DNA of 64,000 bases from Collybiopsis luxurians FD-317 M1 (GCA_000827265.1 KN834772.1:237526-301525), one strand, 5' to 3'. Positions 21,228 through 33,895 are shown, counted from the stretch's first letter. The notes: a model not told the origin generated them from the sequence alone. Translations and numbers: made by a program.

Positions 21228-22672
21228 ATGACATTTCTGCCTCAGGAAATCATTGACGCCATTGTCAATACCATTCAAGACCAATTTTCAACCTTGCTAT
21301 CTGTCTCTCGCGTCTCAAAGGTCTTCCTTCATCGCTGTCGAAAATACATCTATGCCTCCGCACTACTCTCTCCTTCTACAGCCAAATTTTTCTTGAAGAA
21401 TTCACATTTAATTCCGTTCATCCAACACTTGCTCGTGCAAGGCCTTTCGTTCTATGTCAGCACTCATCCAGAACGAGACGGATTGCCCCAAAAGGATCTC
21501 GCAGCAATATGCAGATTTTTGCGGAGACTTCCAAAGCTACAGACCCTGTATTTATTCGGAATTGAAGGGGTGTCAATCAATAATGTGCTCGCAATGGGGG
21601 GAGTATTCAAGCGGCCTATGGCAATGCGAATGTTGCAAGCATTGTTGAATGCCTTGCTACCTGAAGGAATAAATAGAGAAAAGGCTCTGACGACATTTGA
21701 GGCGATTCTTTACCACATAGCGTATTGCATTGACGCTCGGACCATTGAGTTCGGGAGTAGCATCCTCACAATCGATGAGCTGTATGCGTTCCTGCGTACT
21801 TTTCCTTCTCTTTCCTCTGTCCACCTGCATGGCAGAGCCCAGGTTGTCAAATCTACTTCTTCCTCAACCTCGCTCTTACCCATTCAAGGGCTACATATGC
21901 ATACTTACTTTTACCTCGCGTCAAATGTTTTCGATGTTATCAACCCATCGAAGCTACGGTCGTTTTCATTGACACCAACATATTCAAGCCGTCTTGATGT
22001 TCCTTATCTGGAAGGTCTGAAGGCTATCGTCGAAGGATCGAGATCGCAGCTGAGAGAGCTCTGCATTTCTTTGACCAATTTACAATCTGGGGAGGTTACG
22101 CAGTGTACGTATTTAGCTGATATAGGCATCTTTCTGTACACTGATCTGCCGTAGTTTGCAGCGACATCAGATTCAAGTTATTCCCAAAGCTCACCACTCT
22201 CACCTTGACAATTGATACGCGGAATATGGACAATTTTGGCAAGTTGGACATCATGCTCAGATCCCTGACAACTCTGGATCTGCATGTGCGCACACTGGAA
22301 TTGAGGCTAACCTTATTTAGCTTTGTTTTTCAAGCTACTGGCCTCGAATCAATCGCAGATGTTCAAGCTCAAGTGCGGTATCCAACCAAGACCCGGCAAT
22401 GGGACACTTTTTTTACCGTGCTCGAAGATACTGGTATTTTTCACAATGCGAGCAATGTGGAGAAGCTCATAGTTAGCATAGAGCTGCTGGTTGCGCCCGT
22501 TTTTCGAGGGAAGGACAAGGAACTGCTCCGGGACTCAGTAGTGGAAAGCATATATCTCTCTCTTCCTAAAGAGCTCCGTGGACGGCCGAATTTCGAGTAC
22601 AGCTGGAAATTCACGTACTATGATCTTGATCCTTTCTTTCCTGATATCCCTGACCTAATGCTTGACGACTGA
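21228..22672 (+). CDS. F-box-like protein, tandem cluster 1 copy 2 (464 aa)
   Basis: Model: join(21228..22104, 22155..22672). First exon (877 nt) and intron (50 nt) are the same length as in copy 1, and the start codons are 1882 bp apart. F-box 'LPQEIIDAIVNTIQDQFSTL', then the same leucine-rich body. The C-terminal 'RGRPNFEYSWKFTYYDLDP' matches copy 1. The ATG at 21228 is preferred to the in-frame ATG at 21150 because the sequence upstream aligns with the non-coding leader of copy 1. No disruption is seen, so it is likely functional. Presumed SCF substrate receptor. Confidence 0.85.
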
Positions 22673-23461
22673 GGCTTGTCTTGATTAAAGGTCGATTATT
22701 AAATGCTTAGTCAAGCTTTAGCGGCAACACATAGGCGTGGAGGAGGATGGGATGGGATAGGATAGGATTTTAAATTATACTCAATTCAGTGAACAGTTTA
22801 ATATTTACCATACTACTGTAGTACGTTACAATGCCACAACTGTACAATGATAATGATATGTACTATGATACATAGCTATGGAACACACTATCCTAGCAAG
22901 TACAGGGAGTAGATCCTTATGTTTGAAGATACAAAGTTGACATTATGATCTGATATCCTACTTCGTAACTTTATCCATAGTTGTGTTGCTGCTGGCAAGG
23001 ATGAGCAGATGAATTTCAATACACATGTAACTACTACATGCGAAGCCGGAGCCTAATTCCTAGATCTTCCAAAGAAACAGTCGTATTGTTCCCGAAAGGA
23101 CGTATCACAAGCAAGAGAACCTTGGACTTCGCCCTCAGGCCTCAAGAGCCTCACTACCAAGATATTCATTCTGTCGTGTTCTATCAGACTGACTATAGGC
23201 TTGACTACTGGATATCAACATTTAGGATACTAAAATCAATCCATTTTTCACATATTGACCGTGATAAAATTTGTAGTGCTTGGACTTAGCAGTCCCTTCG
23301 GAACTTGTTCGGAACGCCTTCGAATAGCGGCGGAGCAATAAAACAAAAATAACTTTTCATTTGGTCTAATATAATTCTACTAAGGCAATGGGACAGCTTT
23401 GTCGGGAGGGTAGTGATGGATCCACAATTCCGCTATCTCCACAGCTTCCTCATCTTCCCCC
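22673..23461. other. Intergenic; nothing supported
   Basis: AT-rich spacer with a short GGATGGGATGGGATAGGATAGG-like run near 22745-22765. No gene recognised. Confidence 0.5.
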
Positions 23462-24876
23462 ATGTCATTAAGAATAGCCCTACCGCAGGAAATCATCGAA
23501 TCCGTTGTTGATTTGGTTCAAGATCAATTTTCGACTCTGCTGTCACTTTCTTGCGTCTCCAGGGTCTTCCTCGCTCGCTGTCGGAAGTATTTCTTTGCGT
23601 CAGCACTCCTATCTCCTGATACAGCTGAATTTTTCTTGGAACACCCTCACCTGATCCCATTTATCCAACACTTGCTCGTGCGAGGGTATGCTTCCTATTC
23701 CAGTAGATATCCGCAGCATGGAGGGCTACCTCGGAAAGAACTCGTGGCGATTTGCACATTTCTACGGAGTCTTCCGATATTGCAGACTCTGGCTCTATCA
23801 GATATCCAAGGATTGTCGATCAAGAGTGTACTCGCTATGGAGAGGGTGCCTTTGGCGAATCGCGGGCCCATTGCAGCGAGATTACTTCGGGATTTGCTAC
23901 CTGGAGTGATGAATAGAGAGAAGCCTCTGCGGACGTTCGAGGCGATTCTTTATCACATCGCGTACTGCGTCGATGCTCGAAGCGTTGAGCTTGGGAACAG
24001 CAGGTTTGAACGCGATGAACTGCACGCGTTCCCGCAAACCTTTCCTTCTCTTTATTCTGTCCGCCTGAGAGGCACCAAGGTTGCCGAGTCCGAGTTTTCT
24101 TCAACTTTGCTTCTACCCATCCAAAAATTAAGCGTAAATTCCCACTTTTTCTCTGTTTCAACTTTGTTCGACTTATCGACATTGCAATCGCTCTCCTTGA
24201 CACCGGCGTATTCTAGTCGATTTGGTGACTTCTATCCAGCTGGTCCGAAGACTACTGTCGAAGGATGCAGAACAGAGTTGAGAGAGCTTCGCGTTTCTCT
24301 AAGCTGCCTAGAATCGGGGGAGGTCACGCAGTGTATGTATCCTTTCATCTTTACTATAGGCATCTTTCTGTACATTGATCTATGTTCTACAGTCTGCAAC
24401 GACATCAGATTCGACTTATTCCCCAAGCTTGACACTCTCGTCCTCACTATCGATGCGCGGAACGACACCTTCATCGGATTGTGCATCTTACTGTGGGATT
24501 TGTCTGCTCTGCGTTCTCGTCTACGCACGTTGAAGTGGTCATCATCGACGATATCCGCGTTTCCGTTTGGCTCGCATTTCCTTCCGCTACCGTGATTCAA
24601 CAGCCGGGGATCACGCCTTCTGCTGTACGATAGATGTGTAAGAAAGATGATGACATGACACGGCATTGGCAGTCCATCTGTGCAGTACTCGAGGACACCG
24701 GCATTCTGAATGAATTAGATGGAATAGTGGTGAGTACGGAGTTACGGGTTGCGAAGGAAGCTCGGAGGAAGAATAGGGAGATGCTCTTGGCGTTGATAGA
24801 GTACATTTATTTGCGTCTGCTTCGCGGACGGACGAATTTTACGTGTGGATGGAGATCTACATACTATCTTAATTAA
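23462..24876 (+). pseudogene. F-box-like protein, tandem cluster 1 copy 3, broken C-terminus
   Basis: Exon 1 is 23462-24332 ('ALPQEIIESVVDLVQDQF' F-box), then an intron at the family position (24333-24392, 60 nt). Exon 2 ends early at TGA 24593-24595. The missing C-terminal part is still visible in another frame at 24634-24876 ('CAVLEDTGILNELDGI', 'RGRTNFTCGWRSTYY'), matching copies 1 and 2. The region around 24560-24634 has therefore lost the frame. A 357-aa truncated F-box protein could still be made. Without splicing the 60-nt intron is also open, adding 20 residues. Confidence 0.75.
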
Positions 24877-24990
24877 GCTCCGAGCTCCGAGCGTAGCTAT
24901 CCGATTTGCCGCATCTGCGGAAGATCGAAAGAGAGCTTGATAACGGGTGGGGTTGTCCCCATGGCATACAGAGAAAATGTGTAAACGACT

Positions 24991-25680
24991 CTACAAATCC
25001 AGTAAAGCAGCCTCCTCATCCGGATCCATCGTGAATATCGAATGACTGTTTTGTTGCTTCATGCGATCATCCTTTAGCATCCTAAGCACGGAAAGTGAGA
25101 TCGATATCTCCGAGCAGCTTTAAGCAACATACCGAGCGTCTACTCTGGCATCTTCGCCCTCAAAGCCGACCACGGCTTGCGGTGTCTTCGCTTCCAACAC
25201 CTAGCATCATGAGTTGTCAGATCCACTCGAATGTTAGATATAGCACTGATACCCACATAATGATTATCGCAATGCGGACAGAATTCGTCGCTCTCCTCAT
25301 ACGTCGTCATATCCTTCCTGAAAGCCTTTTTACATTTTTTACACATAAAGGCCATCTCCGTCGTCCTAGCCAACTTATGTGTCTCTTTCTCTGCATGGCA
25401 TTCGGCGCAATCGAACCATTGTTTGCAGCAGGGTGCCCGGATGGATACTTGGGCGTTGAGGATGTGTTTACTGTAAGAGCATGTTGGTAATGGAGTTCTA
25501 CATCGATGAAGGGGTAATACGGAGATTTATGTCTGGATATCGTTCAGCGAATAGATTTTCCAGGCAAATCAAGGAGAGAAAAAGATGGTAAAATTTGCAG
25601 AAACACTGACCACATTTGCGCGAACCGAGCTGAGCGTTGGTGTCAGAGGTTACTTGGGGAGCGTGTAATTCAGCGCTCAT
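24991..25680 (-). CDS. CHY-type zinc-finger protein (148 aa)
   Basis: Model: complement of join(24991..25081, 25133..25200, 25257..25470, 25607..25680). It shows 'KCGHKHILNAQVSIRAPCC', 'WFDCAECHAEKETHKL', 'FMCKKCKKAFRKDM' and 'FCPHCDNHY', the cysteine/histidine series of the CHY domain, which binds three zinc ions. The fungal relative Hot13 helps recycle the Mia40 import receptor in the mitochondrial intermembrane space; a similar role is possible but not shown. The C-terminus 'MDPDEEAALLDL' is acidic. The first intron (136 nt) is the least certain junction; the other three keep perfect phase. It stands between F-box genes and is divergent from the gene at 26226. Confidence 0.85.
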
Positions 25681-26225
25681 GGGCGCTTACTAACTGGTTT
25701 TTTCTTTTTCGAACCATGGCCTGCGATACTGCGACGATATAGCCTTTCCAAGCTCCCGGTTTCCAGTATTCTGATTTGGTTTCCCTGACTCTGGACACGT
25801 CGAGCGAGCGTCAGCGCCAAAAGCCTGTCGTTTTAATTTTATAAAGTTGCGGTCTGTACAGACCGATTTCGCACCATGTACCAGGGTCAGGAGGTGCTAT
25901 TGTACCCTTTCCTTCGTACTTTTCTTCGATGTCATCAACTCAATCAAGACGGTACCTACCTGAATACGGGATGCAAGTCCGACTGTTACGGAGAGGCCAT
26001 CCTTTACCGTGTCATGTACCGGCCAATTCTATGGAAATCTACGTGGAATTAAGTAATGAAAAGGTACCTATTTAGGCAGGCCTTTTCTTTTGATTGTTCT
26101 CGTATCTTTTCTCCTTTCCATACCCTCCTTCCCCCACCCTCTTCCCTCTGCCACGGACTGGCCGTTGTTGTCTTGGCATTCGCTGATTTACAAGAACTTG
26201 CTGTCTGATCGTCACCTAGCTCATC
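25681..26225. promoter_or_regulatory. Divergent intergenic region between CHY gene and F-box gene
   Basis: 545 bp between two opposed start codons. It contains a perfect 16-bp palindrome at 25850-25865, listed separately, and a pyrimidine-rich stretch just before 26226. Confidence 0.5.
25850..25865. promoter_or_regulatory. Perfect palindrome CGG-N10-CCG
   Basis: CGGTCTGTACAGACCG is its own reverse complement. CGG...CCG inverted repeats are the sites of fungal Zn2Cys6 regulators, and a 10-bp spacer is the arrangement known for Put3. Binding is inferred. Confidence 0.5.
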
Positions 26226-27919
26226 ATGCCTGTGACGGAATCACCGTCAAGCTCGCCACGTTCACCACCAAACGTGCTTTCAGCTTTTCGAACTCAACTC
26301 CCGCTGGAAATATGGTTTCTCATCGTCCAATTCATTCCGCGGCACTTGCTCCAGAACCTCATGAGTGTAAATCGAGCGTTCTTGTACGCTGTAATGGCCG
26401 AACGATACAAAGAGGTCAGCTTCTATCAGATGGGCGAGCAGATGATGAGCATGGTGCAAAGATTACAGTAAGCACCATACTGGCTCCTACGTGAATAACA
26501 AATTCATTCAACTTCTACAGGGTTCCGTTAGTACGAGATTGCGTTCGTGTACTACGACTACGCCCTTACTTCATTCAAGAGCTCATACCCGGGCCTGCTC
26601 TTGCAGGGGATGCTTGCGGTCATGACTCGTCGTTATCTTACTCCCATACTCAGACGACCGAAGTTCCGGACGTCCTATCCTCTATCAGACGGACGTTAGT
26701 TTCTCTCCCGGGCCTCATCGAATATCATCTCGTGTGGTTCGAGCTACCATTCCTTGGCGATATCCCGATCGATATATTACGAGCGCCTATGATTGGGAGC
26801 GGAGGCAGACACTTGCGAAAGGTGTTTTTAATGGCTTCGCTTGACAAGCTTGATGGGCTCCTCTGCGCTGGCTCGTCCTCCCTGGTCTTAGAGCTTCCGC
26901 AGCTCGAGGAGCTGATTATCTCGGTCAAACGGGACGGGGGTAGTAGGGCTCAAAACCTATGCGATACCTTCACGAACGGGAGCGGAACTGGAGACTCGAC
27001 CAGATTCTCTTCCTTATCCTCCTTCCTTATCCATCATCGGACCTCCTTGCGACGATTCTCCTTCTCATCCTCCCATGCCTTAGACTGTTCTCTCCTTTTT
27101 CAATCTCTCTGGGGCTACTCGTTTCCTCTACTGAATGAACTCTTTCTGTCCATCCCCACGCCAACCCCTCACCTCGGTGACCCATCCTCCCTCGCATGCT
27201 GGATGACAATACGGCATCTACCTTCCCTGAAGACATTGTCCTTGAAGCCCCATTTCGTAGATGATGGGGCTGCTTGGGAAGAATCGTTCCAGAAGTGGGT
27301 CAAAGGGTTCGTTCGGGCTCGGCAGAGTCACTTGGACGCGGGCAATGACTCTACGATACAATCCCTCAAGATATCAACCGGTTTCCATTCCGCTAGTATC
27401 TACCGCCTCGTGCGTCACTTTTCTCGGGGTCTCACTTCCCTCGACCTCACCGGCCGACACATGACATTCCTCGAAGTAGCCAATTTACTTGAGAGTTTGA
27501 CTCTCGAAGGTCACGGATCTAGGCGGGCAGCTTATCTGCATACATTCTGTCTAGGTCCAGTGACGCTTTCCCCTGAACTGGTGGACATGCTAGCGGAAAA
27601 GTTGCCTCATCTGCGTGAGCTAGTGCTCCACATTCAGAACGCGGTCCCCAGTCGGAATACGACATCGGTATACTCGTTACCGGCGCACGATGGAAGTGGC
27701 ACCAGTAGCCGGAAGATGAGACGGATTCAGAGTCCGGCGCAAGTGAAGGAATTTTTCGAGGTAATGGAGAGAAGGACGTATCCGGAGTGGAAGGAGATGA
27801 AGAGGGTGGAGGTGTGGAAGTTTAATGCGAAATTGCAGTATCAGCCAAAGTTTGTGGAACTTTTGGAGGGGTGTATTCCCGGCCTTGCGAAAAAGAAAGA
27901 CGAGGTGGTTGAGGCTTGA
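26226..27919 (+). CDS. F-box/leucine-rich-like protein (546 aa)
   Basis: Model: join(26226..26467, 26521..27919), intron 53 nt. After a Ser/Pro-rich leader, residues about 25-60 form an F-box ('TQLPLEIWFLIVQFIPRHLL', 'NRAFLYAV'). The remaining 480 residues are leucine-rich without clean repeats ('LPQLEELIISVKRD', 'SFPLLNELFLSIP', 'LPHLRELVLHIQN'), the layout of mushroom F-box proteins with an LRR-like substrate arm. It is not close in sequence to either tandem family beside it. No disruption. Presumed SCF adaptor; substrate unknown. Confidence 0.85.
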
Positions 27920-28655
27920 AGCTTGAAGCTACGGCCTGCGCGCATGGTAATCTTCTCCTGGTGGATCAAATAATGTGCATTTGTTGGAAGAAGGCAAGTC
28001 TTTCTTTCTTGGACAGTGATATCGGACACGGTTATTTCTTTTTTCCGCGTGAGACTCTTTTTCTTTTTCTTGCGATATCATATACACACACACGCTGGCC
28101 GGTGACTTTACATACTGCCGATAGACTCTTTTGTTTTCGTCATTTTGACCTTGCTTTGTGCTTTGTTATCGGACTTTACCAAGATCGGACTATGGACATG
28201 GACCATGACATGTTGTAGACTAAGAAGCTTATTTTGTACTGTATTTTTTTTTTTTTCATATACTCTACGACGTGCGTGGATTTACTTGCTACCCTAGGGC
28301 TACCAGTACCTAGTACATACTACTTTTGCTTACTCGCGTTTACTGTATAGTACCTGTACATCAGGAGACGGATTTTGGGCGGCCGCGGGGCGCCGTCATA
28401 CTATCTGTCACGGTCATCTTACGTGGTTTTAGTCAGAATGGAAACGGCTGGGTATGATCGATGATCAGAAACTGTGATTACGATCATGCTCGGCTCGCTT
28501 TGACCTTACCGTACAATGCAAGACGCAGACTAAGAGAACATAGTGTGCCACCGCATCGTCTCATCCTGAAAATTTTTGGACTATGCTTGCCGGTTTAATA
28601 TTGAACCGAAACCGCCTGCGCGCGATCGCGGAGAGTAGTCCTGAAAGCACATTTG
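27920..28655. other. Intergenic; 3' flank
   Basis: Includes a 14-base T run near 28243-28257. No gene recognised. Confidence 0.5.
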
Positions 28656-28805
28656 TCCAAGGCTTTTCAAGACGATTTACGTGTAGTTCAGGTACAACGA
28701 ATCGTCTGCAACCCGGGGGAAGTTTGCGGTATTCTTCTCGAAGGGAATAATCAACTGGCTCAGCTCTCGCTCTGCAGGTATATCTGAGAATGTAAAATAT
28801 ATTTT
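28656..28805 (+). pseudogene. Relic of F-box cluster 2
   Basis: About 150 bp resemble the 5' part of exon 2 of the cluster-2 genes: CCAAGGCTTTTCAAGACGAT at the start and TCTGCAGGTATATCTGAGAA near the end align with the copies at 31.8-32.2 and 34.5-34.7 kb. Frame is lost. It marks an older, decayed unit upstream of copy 1. Confidence 0.65.
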
Positions 28806-29635
28806 GGGTTGATCGAGCAAGAAACGATGACTCTTCCTTTATTTGCTGTATACGCACACCATGGCCTTGCTAAGAGTGTGTAACCTCGAAATCTTCCATG
28901 TCTTTAACTATTCTCAAGGTTGTTTGACCAATGCTGCTAATTGCTCTTTTTCAGGGATCCAGGTCTTTGGTTCATGATTAAGGTCCATTAAACAATATAA
29001 CAGAGATCGTCTATAAGCTCTACGGCTAGAAAATCTTCTATATTCCCATTGACAAGGAATGGGGTAAGGGTCTTACTTCGGCCTTGGAGTTGGATGTGAG
29101 CAACCCATTTCCAAACGCCTACCCGGTTGGCATTTGGAAATTTCGAGGATCTCCTTTGTGCACCGTGATTAAAATGTTTTCGTTACAGGATATCAGAAGA
29201 TTTTCTAGGTTTACTCGTAACTTATTCTTTTAATTGTTATTTAAATCGTAGTTCCACAGATTGTCTGTGTCCTGTTCTTGACAGATATAAAGTATTCTCG
29301 GGGAGTCTTATTCTTCTTAGCAAAATAATGAGGTTCTACCAAAGAATGCGGGTATATCGAGAACCTTTAATCCGTTTGAATTTCACATACCCTCTACATT
29401 GTCTTGGTGGCAATTAAAGTGACAGAAAGATTTGGATGTCCTCTCCTGACACAATTTCTCTCTCAGTTGTGTATCGGTCAAAAGGAATACTATGGGCAAC
29501 ATCACTGATTCTGCACCTGGGCGTTTAGTATGACTCGCTTTGCCCTTTCTATAACTGGTTATATGACATCATGCCAAGTGTTCCGTAACACGCGTGCGAC
29601 TCGTGGTAAAATTTTGCTTCCTTTCCCTCATCACC
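28806..29635. other. Decayed intergenic, promoter of cluster 2 copy 1
   Basis: A piece near 29275-29320 (TGTTCTTGACAGATAT...) resembles the 3' flank of copy 3 at about 36075, again pointing to duplicated units. No gene. Confidence 0.45.
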
Positions 29636-31337
29636 ATGTCTGACGATTCGGCGTTGACCTCTAAAACTGTGCGGGATCTCGAAGAGTGGTCGAGTGAGTC
29701 GCCTTTGATTTCGCTCATTCTATGAGTCTATCTGATCGTTTGTTGGTTCAATGTTCATAAACAGCGCCTGAACGCCGTCGGGGGGACCAACTTTTAGATC
29801 CAATTCCGATCGAGATATATCTTAAGATCCTCTCCGAAATTTATTACAGGAAAGACTGGAACAGTCTGTCTTTGGTTTGTCGATTCTTCGCTTCGGTCAC
29901 CATTCCAAAGATTCTCAGCCAGATTGCTATACGATTCAAATACGAGCCGTCTTCAAAAACATGGATAGAGTCACATACCGAATTCTGCCATGTCCTTCGC
30001 GAAGGCAATGATCAGCTTGCTGTCTCACTCTGCCGCTACATCCGAGAATGCATGATATATTCGGAAACTCCCGAGCACGCTACTATCTCGCTTTTTGACA
30101 GCTACATGAAGGACCTGCTTATCATGCGAAACCTGAACACCCTGGATTTGATCCATTTGGACCTGTCTCCGGCTGTCCTCGAGAATATTTCACAGCTTCC
30201 TGCCTTAACATCCTTAAAATTTGCCCGATGTAAAGTTGGTGAAAATCTTTCCAATAGCGACATTATGGCAGCCGCTGCTTGTCTTCATCTGCAGTCATTT
30301 ACTTTGATTGAGCTCTGGAACCCTCGACTCACCGGACCCGAATGTGAAGACTTTGTCCCACTTGCTGCCACTTCACATTTAAAGTGGTTACGCACTGATT
30401 CCCTCGACTTTTTGGAATGTTTAGCTTCCCACCATGCCGTCCCTCCCCTTTACAATCTAAATCTCACCCAAATTGATGATTTCCAACATCTCTTTGAGCA
30501 TCTGAGCAAATTCTCAACTTTAGTTGAGCTCGATCTCGAAGAAGTAGGATGGCCCTGGGCTCCCGAAGCCCAAGGTGTGATCGGTCTATCAACCGCGGAA
30601 GTTCCTTTTCGTACCGAGGTTGATTTTGCCTTCCCTCTGTCCAAGCTCCCTTGCCTAAAACGTCTTCACTGTCCTCCTCATTTTGCCTATCTTTTCGCGG
30701 GTCCGCATTGTCTCGAAGAGATTTCGCTTGGTAATTGGTTGCTCAGGGATGAGTTGTATGAACAAGATCTAGTTAACGATGATGACATGCGCCTTTCTGC
30801 GGGCATGAGGCTACTTTTTGATAGTCCCAACGCAAACCTACGGAGACTCATAGACCTGCCTAGCGGTCTGGTAGAAGGACAACCCGGAGAAAGCTGGCAT
30901 GGAAAAATGCAACATTGGTTCCCGCAATTGGAATGCCTTGAACTTGTCTTTACTGTGGTTACTCCGAAAGATGATGGTGACGCGAACGAAGAAGGTCGGG
31001 ACCCGGATTTCCGGGATTACCAGGAGCAGCTTGAGAAGGTAAGTTAACAGTGAATGTGCCAATCATGCACAAGTCTTGAATATCTTTCACGCTGATTCGA
31101 CGGCACTGAATGCTGATAAAAACCCTGTTCCAGAGCTTCACGTCTTTTGCTAACACTTGGGGACCGTTGAAAACAGTCAAAGAAATGCAGATCGAGATAT
31201 TTGACGAACGTGTCAACAATGTCTCTATCAATGAGCAATGGTTCAAGGAACTAGCTTCCCGTTTGGATCTGAAGAACATCTTTCCAAATCTCTCCCGTCT
31301 GATATTTGGAGACATTGAGTATCCTGCTAGTAACTAG
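29636..31337 (+). CDS. F-box-like protein, tandem cluster 2 copy 1 (511 aa)
   Basis: Model: join(29636..29693, 29765..31038, 31134..31337). The 58-nt first exon ('MSDDSALTSKTVRDLEEWS') is followed by the F-box 'LLDPIPIEIYLKILSEIYYR' with 'SLVCRFFASVTIPKIL'. A leucine-rich body follows ('MRNLNTLDLIHLDLSP', 'LPALTSLKFARC', 'PLSKLPCLKRLHCPPHFAY') and a conserved short last exon ('TWGPLKTVKEMQIEIFDE'). It is the only member of the trio with an unbroken frame. Presumed SCF substrate receptor. Exon layout is the same in all three copies. Confidence 0.85.
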
Positions 31338-31756
31338 TTTGCCATCGTCCAAAAATAAACGCAGAACACTCTGCAATTTCTTCTGATTCTCCTTGCCAGG
31401 TTTTGACTGATACTCGTGATCGCAGTCCTCCATATAGCCAGTGTTTGGCTCATGATAAGTACAGACTCGTGTCATGGATCCTCAAATGATAGTTACCCTA
31501 CAATTTTCTCGGCAGTGAACTGAGTAACACACCATAGCAGATTATAAGTCTCAGAAAACTGCTTTTACAGAATGTCCTATTTTGATTGGAGGTAAGAAAT
31601 TCAACGTCGTGAATACTTGGCGGATAGAGCGTTCCAAATAACTCGCTTTACCTACTGGTGATGAACGTAATAGTGCAACCCTAGATTAGGTCGTCCGCTT
31701 TCGTCAGGAAAAATTTTGACTCTCATCCGACTCTCATCATCTTCAGCTCAGAGACC
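31338..31756. other. Intergenic in tandem cluster 2
   Basis: Holds the promoter of copy 2. The 14-mer CCCTAGATTAGGTC near 31680-31693 recurs upstream of copy 3 (about 34231-34244). Confidence 0.55.
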
Positions 31757-33424
31757 ATGTCTGACAACTCAGGATTGACTCCTACTACCGTGCGTGATCT
31801 AGAGGAGTGGTCAAGTGAGTCGTCCTTAACGGTCCTTAACTCTGCTGTTCATGATCAAAAGCACCTGAGCGCCGTCGAGGGGACCAACCTTTAGATCCAA
31901 TCCCGAACGAGATTTACCTGAAAATTCTCTCCGATATGCACCACAAGGAAGACTTGAGCAAGCTGGCCCTTGTTTGTCGATTCTTCGCTTCGATCGCCAT
32001 TCCAAGGCTTTTTAAGAAGATTTTCATACGATTCGAATGTGACCAATTATCGAAAACCTGGAAGGAGTCGCATACTAGATTTTACAACGTCCTTCGTGAA
32101 GGCGATGATCGGTTCGCTGTCTCACTTTGCAGGTATATCCGGGAATGTGAAATACATTCGACAGGCCGCGAACCCACCACTATTGTGTCATTAGCCACTG
32201 GTGACATGAAGAACCTGCTTAGCATGCGGAACCTAACTACCCTCGATTTGAGATCTTTGGATCTGTCTCCAGCTCTCTTCTAATACCTTTCACAACTGTC
32301 CAGCTTAATATCCTTGACATTAAGCAAGTGTCGAGTTGGTGATGGGCTTTCCAGCAGCGACATCATGGAAGTCGGTACTTGCCTTCACCTGAAATTATTT
32401 CATCTGACCGATCTCCTCTCTCGGGCGATTGGACCTTTTTATGAAGAGTTCGTCCCACTTGCTGCCAGCTCGCATTTAACAAACCTTTGGATCGATTCCG
32501 TCGAATTTTTGGAATGTCTGTCTTCTCAAAACGTCGTCCCACCCCTGCAGAGGCTGGACTTCGTTTTCAGCGATGGTCTTCAACGCCTCTTCGAGCATCT
32601 GAGCTGTTTCTCAACACTTATTCAGCTTAGGCTCGATTTTGTAGAATGGCTCAACGTCCCCGAAGCCCAGAACGTGGTTGGCTTATCGCGCGCTCAAGCA
32701 CCTTTTCGAACCAAAGTTGATTTTGCTTTCCCTTTGTCCAAGCTTCCTTCCATAAAACACCTCGAATGCCCTCCACAACTAGCGTATCTTTTCGCCGGCC
32801 CTCATTGTCTCGAGGAGATCTCGTTCTGTTCGATGTTGGCCGATGAGGGAGATCTACTTAGCGATAATAGCATGAACCTTTCCATGGGCATGAGGCTATT
32901 TTTTGATAGTCCCAACGTCAATTTACGGAGACTCGTAGACTTGCCTGGAGGCCTTATGGGAGGGCAACCAGGAGAAAGCTGGCATGGAAGGATGCAACAC
33001 TGGTTCCCGCGATTGGAGTACATTGGATTTGTCCTCGTTCTAATTGCTCCGGTAGAGTATGATGGCGAAGAAATCAATTTTGATGAACTAGACTTTGGGG
33101 ATTACAGGGAGCAATTCGAGGAGGTCGGTTATAATTACCTATGTCATACGTACACTAGCCCTGGGATATTTTCGAGTTGACCAAGCGACACAGACGGCTG
33201 ATTATTCCCTTCTCTAGTACCTTATGTGTTTCACGCACACTTGGGGGCCGTTGAACACAGTCACAGAAATATCCATCGCAGTTCTTGACGAGATGGCCAA
33301 CGACATTTCGATTGATCAAGAGTGGTTCAAGGATTTTGCCGCATTTTGTCTGGAGCTGAAGAGCTCTTTCCCGAATCTCTCCCGGATGATGTTTGGAAAT
33401 GTCGAGTATCCTGTTGATGACTGA
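31757..33424 (+). pseudogene. F-box-like protein, tandem cluster 2 copy 2, nonsense mutation
   Basis: Layout as copy 1: 31757-31814, 31862-33123, 33218-33424. F-box 'PLDPIPNEIYLKILSDMH'. A single in-frame TAA at 32281-32283 stands where the paralogues have Glu (GAA in copy 3, same next codons), so it is a G-to-T change. The frame is otherwise open to the end. The donor of intron 2 is GTCGGT instead of GTAAGT, a second sign of decay. It could be a recent pseudogene, or a source of a short 155-residue F-box-only protein. Confidence 0.8.
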
Positions 33425-33519
33425 ACCGTATTTGTCCAAAATTAATGCGGCACATTCTTCAGATGATGTCTTGTTCTTGATAGATTACTGTGTATCTTAG
33501 ACGATAATCGCGATTGTAG
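33425..33519. other. 3' flank of copy 2
   Basis: Short spacer; AGATGATGTCTTGTTCTTGATAG is shared with the 3' flank of copy 3. Confidence 0.4.
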
Positions 33520-33895
33520 TCTTTCAGATGGTACGGAGAAAAATGGCTTGGAAAAATGCAGTACTTATTGGTTCTCGCGATTGGAATGCCTCGAAATTAT
33601 CTTTACTGTGGTTACGCCAATGATAGATGATGGCGGGGCGGAAAGCGAATATCCAGACCTGGGATTACCAGGAGCCGCTTGAGAAGGTAAGTTACAAGTG
33701 CCAAATGTGCCGATCGTGTACTTCGGTACTAGCCCTAAGTATTTTTTCCCGCTGATTCAACGGATATTTGACGAACATGTCAACCATATCTCTGTCGAGG
33801 TCAGATGAGGAATGCTTCCCGTTTAGATCTGAATAGTATATTTACAAATCTCTCCCGTATGATATTTGGAGCCTTTGAGTGAGTATTCTGCTAGT
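33520..33895 (+). pseudogene. Relic of the 3' end of a cluster-2 F-box gene
   Basis: Aligns with the end of exon 2 and with exon 3 of the family: AATGCAGTACTTATTGGTTC against AATGCAACATTGGTTCCCGC, a donor AAGGTAAGTT, and TCTCCCGTATGATATTTGG. Internal deletions and shifts destroy the frame. Confidence 0.7.

Noticed and set aside
22745..22765. GGATG/GGATAGG run as telomere-like or functional repeat
   Set aside because: Too short and irregular; ordinary simple sequence.
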